Shown: positions 58,620 through 64,000 of the stretch, piece after piece
Numbering within the stretch: position 1 is the stretch's first letter
How the letters are laid out: every line of letters starts with the position of its first letter
Assembly (NCBI GenBank): GCA_004554775.1
Contig: SFKI01000010.1
Location: 1-64,000, forward strand
DNA: 64,000 nt
DNA from: Subdoligranulum variabile
GTDB lineage: Bacteria; Bacillota; Clostridia; Oscillospirales; Ruminococcaceae
Direction of reading: 5' to 3'
Translations under genes and position numbers: made by a program
The notes under the pieces: generated by a model
What the model was told of the DNA's origin: nothing
Database searches by the model: none
Seen by the model: only the letters and a program-made list of their open reading frames with translations

Positions 58620-58960
58620 CGCTTGACGATTGTCCCCACCTTGCGGGGACAACCTTTTATAGCGTCATTCTGCCGGTAGTTCTTCCTTTTTGGACACCCA
58701 AAAAGGAAGCGAAAAAGGTGCCCGCTACTTCCGATAGCGCGGGAGGCCCGGCTTAGGGGACTGCGGGGTTGCGAGCAAGGGGCCACAGTTGAGCGCAGCG
58801 AAACTGGGGAGCGAGCAATGTTCGCCCCAGCGGGGCGAATAACCGCACGAGCGGGTTTGCTATCCGCCCGAGGAGTTTTACGGTGGCGCAGGATTCTTGC
58901 GGGCGAGCATTGTTCGCCCCTACAAGGGTTAAAGGCTCCACTTTGAGGGAAGCTTTTAGA
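58620..58960 (-). repeat. Composite repeat between terminase and portal genes
   Basis: Starts with a GGTTGTCCCC-type hairpin (TTGTCCCC..GGGGACAA), then TTCCTTTTTGG..CAAAAAGGAA, then CGCCCCAGCGGGGCG and CCGCACGAGCGG (reverse of the structured-element linker), here fused directly to the tail of an ATCCGCCC unit, and GGGCGAGCATTGTTCGCCC. It seems a recombinant of two repeat types. Confidence 0.82.
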
Positions 58961-59003
58961 AGAACGCAACAAAAATCTATATAATTAAACAAAAGGAGGA
59001 AAT

Positions 59004-60326
59004 ATGCAAAATTATTTGGAGCAGGCGTTTGGAAAGGGGGATTGCTCGTCGGTAAGGATGCGGGCGGCGGTGCGGGAGTGGATGGATTTATATTACGGCA
59101 CGCCCCGCAGCGGCGAGGATGACAGCGGCCGTCTGGCTGTGCTGATCGTATCGAAACTATGCCGAACGGTTTTTGCCGAGTACGAGCTGCATGGCCGCAC
59201 GCAGAGCGCGTGGCAAGGGCGTATGTATCTGAACGCCCTGAACGATGTGGCAAAAACCGCGATGCAATATGCTTTAATCGGCGGCGAATGTCTTTTAAAG
59301 GTAATGCGTGACAGGATCGTGCCCATCCGGCGCGACTGCTATCTGCCGCTGGGGCGGGACAGCATGGGCAACCTGACCAGCGTGGGCATGATGCAGACCT
59401 TTTTTGCGGACGGTAAAAAATATGTACTTTTGGAGCGCCGGAGCGATCTGGGCGAGAGTACAAAAATCGAAAACCGGCTGTTTGAGGTGAGCGGGCAGGC
59501 GCTGGGACGCCGCGTGCCGCTGGATACGCTGCCCGCCTGCGCGAACCTTTCCGACGAGTGCATTTTGCGCGGCGTGACCGGGCTGGGGCTGGGCGTTTTG
59601 CGGATGCCGACCGTCAATTGCGTGGACGGCAGCGCCGATCCGGTGAGCATCTACGCGCCTGCCGTGGGCCTGATGCACGCGCTGGCGCGGTGCGAGGACC
59701 AGCTCAACCACGAGTTTTTGAACGGCGCTTCGCGGGTGTTTGCGTCCGAAGATCTGCTGCGTCCCGATGCTTCCGGCCAGCGCGGACTGCGGGACGACCT
59801 GTTTGTCGGCTTGCCCGATGACCCCGCCAACGTGGGCGTGACCGTCTACAGCCCGACCCTGCGCGAGGGCAGCTATCTGGCACGCAAGCAGGATATTTTA
59901 CGCAGCTGCGAGAGTTTGCTCGGCCTGCGGCGCGGCATCCTGAGCGAGACCCAGGCTGAAGCGCAGCCGCGCACTGCGACCGAGATCGCTGCGACGAGCG
60001 TTGACTACGACCTGACCATCCGCAGTTTGCAGCGTGCGTGGCAAGATTGCGTTGACTCGACGCTGCTTGTCTGCGCGGATCTGGACAGCAGCCTGTACGG
60101 CGAAAGCTGGATGCCTGACCCGGTGCAGATCGACTGGGGCGACGGTGTGCTCTACGACCGCGCACGCGTCTGGGCCGAGCAGCGCGAGATGGTCACGGAC
60201 GGGCTGCTGCGCCCCGAGATCGCGCTGGCGTGGTACTACAATCTGCCCGCCGAGACCGAGGACGACCTGCGCACCGTGCGCGAAAAGTACATGCCGACCG
60301 CGAAGGGAGGTGAGAACAATGAGTGA
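59004..60326 (+). CDS. Phage portal protein (SPP1 gp6-like)
   Basis: 440 residues. LLGLRRGILSETQAEAQPRTATEI is the family signature region (shortened: LSETQAEAQPRTATEI), and the middle part is rich in polar helices. Portal dodecamers form the channel at the capsid vertex. AAAGGAGGA precedes ATG 59004. It overlaps the next small gene by 8 bases. Confidence 0.9.
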   Translation: MQNYLEQAFGKGDCSSVRMRAAVREWMDLYYGTPRSGEDDSGRLAVLIVSKLCRTVFAEYELHGRTQSAWQGRMYLNALNDVAKTAMQYALIGGECLLKVMRDRIVPIRRDCYLPLGRDSMGNLTSVGMMQTFFADGKKYVLLERRSDLGESTKIENRLFEVSGQALGRRVPLDTLPACANLSDECILRGVTGLGLGVLRMPTVNCVDGSADPVSIYAPAVGLMHALARCEDQLNHEFLNGASRVFASEDLLRPDASGQRGLRDDLFVGLPDDPANVGVTVYSPTLREGSYLARKQDILRSCESLLGLRRGILSETQAEAQPRTATEIAATSVDYDLTIRSLQRAWQDCVDSTLLVCADLDSSLYGESWMPDPVQIDWGDGVLYDRARVWAEQREMVTDGLLRPEIALAWYYNLPAETEDDLRTVREKYMPTAKGGENNE

Positions 60327-60495
60327 AGAAAAACTGGACAGGAAGCCCGAGGCCGCGCCCTATGCGGCCGGGACCGGCAGCGTGCCCGTGGAGCCTGACC
60401 GCGCGGCCTTTGAGCGGATGAGCTACCGTGAGCGGGTGGCGTTCAAGCGCGAGGACCCGCAGGGGTATGCCCTGCTGCGGGCGGCGCTTGGCTGA
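60319..60495 (+). CDS. Small phage head protein of 58 residues, unknown function
   Basis: Highly charged, Pro/Ala-rich at the start, with a helix RMSYRERVAFKREDPQGYALL at the end (shortened: SYRERVAFKRED). Overlaps the portal gene and lies just before the capsid gene, the usual place for scaffold or decoration proteins, but it is too short for a normal scaffold. GGGAGGTGAG precedes ATG 60319. Confidence 0.7.
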   Translation: MSEEKLDRKPEAAPYAAGTGSVPVEPDRAAFERMSYRERVAFKREDPQGYALLRAALG

Positions 60496-60570
60496 GCGCG
60501 GCGCCCCTGCTGACAACACACAAAACCGAACGAAATCACAAAAAACGCAAACAAGAAAGGACAAACAACC

Positions 60571-61425
60571 ATGGCAGATTTTATTACCAAGCTTTCCGCT
60601 ATGATCGACCCTGAAGTGATGGCAGACATGGTGTCTGCGCGGATTCCGAAAAAATTGCGCGTAGCACCGTTTGCTAAAATCGACGACACCCTCGCGGGCG
60701 TGCCGGGCGATACCATCACCGTGCCCGCGTACACCTACATCGGCGATGCCGCAGATGTGGCCGAGGGCGGCGAAGTGGCCATTGAAAAGATGACTACTTC
60801 CACCCGCAAGGCCACCATCAAAAAGGCCATGAAGGGCATCGGCCTGACCGACGAAGCCGTGCTGTCCGGCTACGGCAACCCCGTGGGCGAGGCCAACACC
60901 CAGCTGGCGCTGGCCATCGCTGCCAAGATCGACAGCGACTGCATGGACGCCCTGCAGACTGCCAGCCTGATTTACGATGGTACGGCAAAAACCATCAGCT
61001 ACGACGCCATCGTCGATGCCGTTGACTTGTTCGAGGACGAGATGGGGTGCAGCGAAAAGGTCATGTTCATCCACCCCAAACAGGTCACGCAGCTGCGCAA
61101 AAATCCCGATTTCCTGAGCGCTGACAAGTACACGCCCGGCGTTGCGCTGACCGGCGAGATCGGCATGATCGCGGGCTGCCGCCTGGTGCCTAGCAAAAAA
61201 GTGCCGCTGGATGGTGGAATTTACGCCTGCCCGATCGTCAAGCTCGAGGACGACCCCGAGGTCGACGACGAGATCCCGGCACTGACCATCTACCGCAAGC
61301 GCGAGGTCAACATCGAGACCGAACGCAAGCCCAAGACCCGCACCACCGAGATCACCGCCGACGAATTTTACGTGGCGGTGCTGTCTAACGAGGCAAAGGT
61401 GGTGCTGGCCAAGTTCAAGGCATAA
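60571..61425 (+). CDS. Phage major capsid protein (N4-gp56 type)
   Basis: 284 residues. HK97-like fold suggested by the order of helical N-arm, DTLAGVPGDTITVPAYTYIGDA strand region, and FIHPKQVTQLRKNPDF. It resembles the N4-gp56 family of major capsid proteins. No protease gene precedes it. GAAAGGAC before ATG. Confidence 0.88.
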   Translation: MADFITKLSAMIDPEVMADMVSARIPKKLRVAPFAKIDDTLAGVPGDTITVPAYTYIGDAADVAEGGEVAIEKMTTSTRKATIKKAMKGIGLTDEAVLSGYGNPVGEANTQLALAIAAKIDSDCMDALQTASLIYDGTAKTISYDAIVDAVDLFEDEMGCSEKVMFIHPKQVTQLRKNPDFLSADKYTPGVALTGEIGMIAGCRLVPSKKVPLDGGIYACPIVKLEDDPEVDDEIPALTIYRKREVNIETERKPKTRTTEITADEFYVAVLSNEAKVVLAKFKA

Positions 61426-61438
61426 GGAGGTTGCAACA

Positions 61439-61807
61439 GTGCCGGATTATCGTTACTACGTTGAAAATTATCTGGGCGAGGACATCCCGGAGGGGGACTT
61501 TCCGCGATTGATCCGGCGTGCGCAGGCGGAGCTTGCCCGCATGCGGGACGTTTACGCCGTGACGCCCCGCCCCGGCCTGGACCCTACCGAGGCCAACGCC
61601 ATGGCGGCGTGCGCCGTCGCCGATGCGATGTACGAGTTTGACCAGGAGGACGCCGCGCGCGGCCTGACCAAAGTGACCGTGGGCAGCGTGAGCGAGACCT
61701 ACGCCGCCCCGCCCGAGCTGTGCCCCGCCACGGTGGCCCTGCGCGCCGCGCACTACCGCCACGAGGCGGGCTACTACTTACAGATCGGGCGGTGGGTGCA
61801 TGGTTAA
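61439..61807 (+). CDS. Phage head-tail connector (gp6-like)
   Basis: 122 residues, GTG start with AAGGAGG 9 bases ahead. All-helical, YRYYVENYLGEDIPEGDFPRL at the start, as in the small adaptor proteins that join portal and tail. Overlaps the next gene by 8 bases. Confidence 0.72.
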   Translation: MPDYRYYVENYLGEDIPEGDFPRLIRRAQAELARMRDVYAVTPRPGLDPTEANAMAACAVADAMYEFDQEDAARGLTKVTVGSVSETYAAPPELCPATVALRAAHYRHEAGYYLQIGRWVHG

Positions 61808-62210
61808 GCGCGGCTTGTACGGCCAGACGGTGACGGTTTACCACCCGGTTGCAGCGAAAAAGCGCGTTGACAGGTTTGTTTTGCACGAGGTGTTCTGCCA
61901 GCTCGGCAGCCGCGAGGTGCCCGACGCAGCCGGTGCCAAGCGCGGCGCGGCGATGCTGCTGGTGGTGCCGGAGACGGAACGGACGCGGTTTGGAAACGGG
62001 TACAAGCTGGCGGCGGGGGATAGGGTCCTGCTGGGCGACGGCCCCGAGGTGGCCTGGGCCGACTGGGGCGGATTCGTACCGGCCGAGGTGGACGGCTTGG
62101 GCGTAATTACCTACGTGCTGCCGTTATATTTGCGGGGCGGGCTGCATCATGTGGAGGCTGGGGCCTGGTGGAGCGCCGGCGGCGCGGGAGCGGGGAGATT
62201 GGCGAGATGA
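61800..62210 (+). CDS. Phage head-closure type minor protein
   Basis: 136 residues, beta-rich (YGQTVTVYHPVAA, VFCQLGSREV, VITYVLPLYL), which fits stopper or head-closure proteins in this gene position. The last 20 residues are low-complexity Gly/Ala. ATG at 61800 overlaps the connector gene. A repeat block follows directly. Confidence 0.6.
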   Translation: MVKRGLYGQTVTVYHPVAAKKRVDRFVLHEVFCQLGSREVPDAAGAKRGAAMLLVVPETERTRFGNGYKLAAGDRVLLGDGPEVAWADWGGFVPAEVDGLGVITYVLPLYLRGGLHHVEAGAWWSAGGAGAGRLAR

Positions 62211-62224
62211 GTGCGGTGTTGCCT

Positions 62225-62405
62225 TAACGCCTTTGCGCCCTCTTCCACATTGACCCCTCCGGGGCCAAAATTTTTGGTACGTAGGGGCGGATTCTATATC
62301 CGCCCGGGGAGTTTTACGGTAATGCGAGATTGCCCGGGCGAACAATGTTCGCCCCTACACGGGTTTAATGGCTCCCCCTCGAGGAGAGCCACAGTTTGTC
62401 AAAAA
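62225..62405 (-). repeat. Composite repeat in the phage head-tail region
   Basis: ATTGACCCCTCCGGGGCC, GGGGCGGATTCTATATCCGCCC, GGGCGAACAATGTTCGCCC, and CTCCCCCTCGAGGAGAGCC plus TTGTCAAAAAACC. The nested hairpin module is missing, leaving TTAACGCCTTTGC. No gene in 62211-62514. Confidence 0.82.
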
Positions 62406-62514
62406 ACCATTTTCCCCTACGTCCCTTTTGCCGTGAGTGACGCAGGGTGGCGGACCCTGAAAACGCGAACGTAACGCAACCATAAAGCAACCACAAAAAC
62501 GAAAGGACAACCAA

Positions 62515-62943
62515 ATGCTGGAAGAAATGCTGAACTTTTTGGCCCGTGCCCCCACCCTGGGGGACATCCCCCTCGCGTGGTCGCAGGGCGGGCCGCGGCC
62601 GGGCACGGGCGGGCTGTACCTGCGCGGGGTCAAGATCCTGCAAAGCAAAACAGACCTGTTGGGACGTCAAAAACAACGCTGCCGTGCTGAATTTTTGCTG
62701 CGTCTCTGCCTGCCTTTACCGGCGGGCGACGGCGAAACGGCCCTTGCCAACGCGCAGCGGCTGGCGGGCCTGCAAGCGTGGGTCGCCGCCGAAAGCGCCG
62801 CAGGCCGCGCACCCCGGCTGGGCAACTGCGAGCCTGTCACCGAGCAGCTGCGCACCGACGGCGGCCAGCTGGACCGCGCCGACCCGGGCGGCACCGCGCT
62901 GTACAGCATCCGCGTGCTGGCTGAATACACAATACAATATTGA
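62515..62943 (+). CDS. Phage minor head/tail-terminator type protein
   Basis: 142 residues. An N-terminal helix (LEEMLNFLARAPTLGDIPLAW) is followed by beta strands ending ALYSIRVLAEYTIQY, the typical C-terminal strand of small tail-terminator proteins placed just before the tail tube gene. GAAAGGACAA precedes ATG. Confidence 0.68.
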   Translation: MLEEMLNFLARAPTLGDIPLAWSQGGPRPGTGGLYLRGVKILQSKTDLLGRQKQRCRAEFLLRLCLPLPAGDGETALANAQRLAGLQAWVAAESAAGRAPRLGNCEPVTEQLRTDGGQLDRADPGGTALYSIRVLAEYTIQY

Positions 62944-62961
62944 CACGAAAAGGAGCAAAAC

Positions 62962-63435
62962 ATGAAAATTGAACGTAGATACATGGCTCATTACCTCAAC
63001 GCTGGCTTTGGCGGCGAAGAAAATTACTGCCGACTGGGCGCCGACCTTGAGGAATACAGCCCCGAGCTGACCGCCAACGTTGAGAAAAAATCCAACATCC
63101 TCGGCCAGACGTCCGTCACCATCGACGGCTACCAGAAGCAGGGCGAGGTCAGCCCCTACTACGCCGAGGCCGGCGACCCGCTGTTTGAAAAATTGCAGGC
63201 TATCATCGACGGCGATCTGGTGCTCGACGACCTGAAAACCGACATCGTCGAGGTCAAGCTTTGGGGCGAGACCGCCGACGACAGCTACCCCGCCGTGCGC
63301 GAGGAGTGCTACGTCGAGATCGTCAGCTACGGCGGCGACACCACCGGCTACCAGATCCCGTTCAACGTCCATTACACCGGCGTGAAGCGTAAGGGAAAAT
63401 TTGACATTAAGACGAAGAATTTCACCGCTGAATGA
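62962..63435 (+). CDS. Phage tail tube protein
   Basis: 157 residues, beta-sandwich pattern with VEKKSNILGQTSVTIDGYQKQ (shortened: NILGQTSVTIDGY) and PYYAEAGDPLFEKLQ, similar to major tail proteins of Bacillota siphophages. AAAAGGAGC precedes ATG 62962. Confidence 0.82.
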   Translation: MKIERRYMAHYLNAGFGGEENYCRLGADLEEYSPELTANVEKKSNILGQTSVTIDGYQKQGEVSPYYAEAGDPLFEKLQAIIDGDLVLDDLKTDIVEVKLWGETADDSYPAVREECYVEIVSYGGDTTGYQIPFNVHYTGVKRKGKFDIKTKNFTAE

Positions 63436-63465
63436 CGCCCGCCGTTTACGAGAAAGGAGCAAAAA

Positions 63466-63924
63466 ATGCAAAACCTGGCCATTGATACCGGCATGAAGGA
63501 ATATCTCATCAACAACCGCGCGGTGCTGCGCTTCAACCCCGGCGACCCGAACCTGTACCACCGGTTTTTCGCCGCCGCGCCGCAGCTGGACACGCTGGAT
63601 GCCGAGCTGACCGAAAAGCTGAAGGCCCTGCCCGCAGAGCCTGACCCCGCCCGCGCTGAGCAGGGGCTTGCGCTGCTGAACGACTACGACCGCCGCATCA
63701 AGGCACTGCTGACCGAGATCTTCGGGGCGGAAAACGACTTTGATAAGGTGCTGGAGGGTGTGAACCTGGCGGGCACCGGGGCCAACGGCAAGCGCGTGGT
63801 GCAGAACCTTTTGGACGCGCTGACGCCGATTTTGCAGGACGGCGCCGCGCAGCATCTGCAAAGCACCGCCGCTGCCGCCCGCGCCGAAGCCGACGCGGCC
63901 CGTGCGGCCCGGGGCGAGGTATGA
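63466..63924 (+). CDS. Phage tail assembly chaperone
   Basis: 152 residues, helical, acidic, with INNRAVLRFNPGDPNLYHRF near the start as in tail chaperones of Gp10/Gp14 type, just after the tail tube. AAAGGAGC precedes ATG. Its TGA overlaps the next start (ATGA). Confidence 0.75.
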   Translation: MQNLAIDTGMKEYLINNRAVLRFNPGDPNLYHRFFAAAPQLDTLDAELTEKLKALPAEPDPARAEQGLALLNDYDRRIKALLTEIFGAENDFDKVLEGVNLAGTGANGKRVVQNLLDALTPILQDGAAQHLQSTAAAARAEADAARAARGEV

Positions 63925-64000
63925 CGCCGGACCTTTGGGCGCTGCCCGAGACTGTGCGGTTTGCGGGGCGGGCCTGGCGGGTGCGGAGTGACTTCCGGGA
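63921..64000 (+). CDS. Phage Gp15-like protein (partial, N-terminal)
   Basis: 26 residues are visible from ATG 63921: TPDLWALPETVRFAGRAW then RVRSDFR. The short PxxxxxxGxxxxVRSDFR pattern matches the beginning of Gp15 family proteins, which follow the tail chaperone in related phages. The tape measure gene should come next, outside the window. Confidence 0.6.
   Translation, partial: MTPDLWALPETVRFAGRAWRVRSDFR

Noticed and set aside
3252..62405. CRISPR array suggested by many recurring palindromes
   Set aside because: Repeats are dispersed over 59 kb, differ in sequence and orientation, have no regular spacers, and no cas genes are present.
63466..63924. Programmed frameshift in the tail chaperone gene
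   Set aside because: The next frame starts with its own ATG in an ATGA overlap and looks like Gp15; no slippery heptamer stands out at the end.

Overview
The window is high-GC Bacillota DNA, most likely from a gut Oscillospirales of the Faecalibacterium/Gemmiger/Subdoligranulum type. The reasons are strong AGGAGG ribosome sites, a threonyl T-box, PPi-type phosphofructokinases, a CD1247-type zinc-ribbon gene, a Gram-positive lipoprotein signal, and hairpin-rich intergenic repeats between many genes. The taxonomic call is an inference. No tRNA, rRNA or CRISPR array was seen.

Layout. 1-1.5 kb: the end of a membrane protein, then an odd reading frame joining the start of a small exporter to the end of an AT-rich MBOAT acyltransferase. 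1.6-5.5 kb (minus): two PPi-dependent phosphofructokinase paralogues and a Cof-type HAD phosphatase. 5.9-10.2 kb: acyltransferase-like membrane protein, rpsU, yqeG, an endonuclease IV-like protein, efp and two small genes. 10.4-21.6 kb (minus): a surface-glycan locus with an ABC exporter (Wzm/Wzt type), a GT52-like transferase, a CMP-sugar synthase, an aldolase, a KdsC-like phosphatase, a DUF2142 membrane protein, GT4, GT2 and DUF2304. Together these look like synthesis and export of a polymer carrying a CMP-activated ulosonic acid. 21.7-23.9 kb: thrS under a T-box. 24-26.6 kb: a polar amino-acid ABC transporter. 26.6-34.1 kb: carbonic anhydrase-like protein, HAD phosphatase, ptsH, ptsI, split transketolase and lrgAB.

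34.2-38.8 kb (minus): a three-gene operon of a radical SAM protein, a secreted or membrane protein with a nine-cysteine tail, and a two-domain AAA+ ATPase. It is the best candidate for an undescribed system. 39.5-53.3 kb: a 53-residue protein gene, cardiolipin synthase, nucleoid-associated protein, thioesterase, uracil permease, a metal-efflux module (ArsR, free HMA protein, P1B ATPase), an oxidoreductase, an M23 peptidase, prfC and a YitT protein.

54.4-64 kb: prophage DNA with a RepA/DnaB-like ATPase, sigma-like regulator, terminase, portal, capsid, connectors, tail tube, tail chaperone and the start of a Gp15-like gene. It runs off the right edge. No integrase or CI-type repressor is visible on the left.

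A second theme is a family of composite intergenic elements of about 30 to 300 bp made of several hairpins in a fixed order. They lie between host genes, inside host operons and inside the prophage late operon. Stem sequences differ between copies while pairing is kept, which argues for selection on structure.
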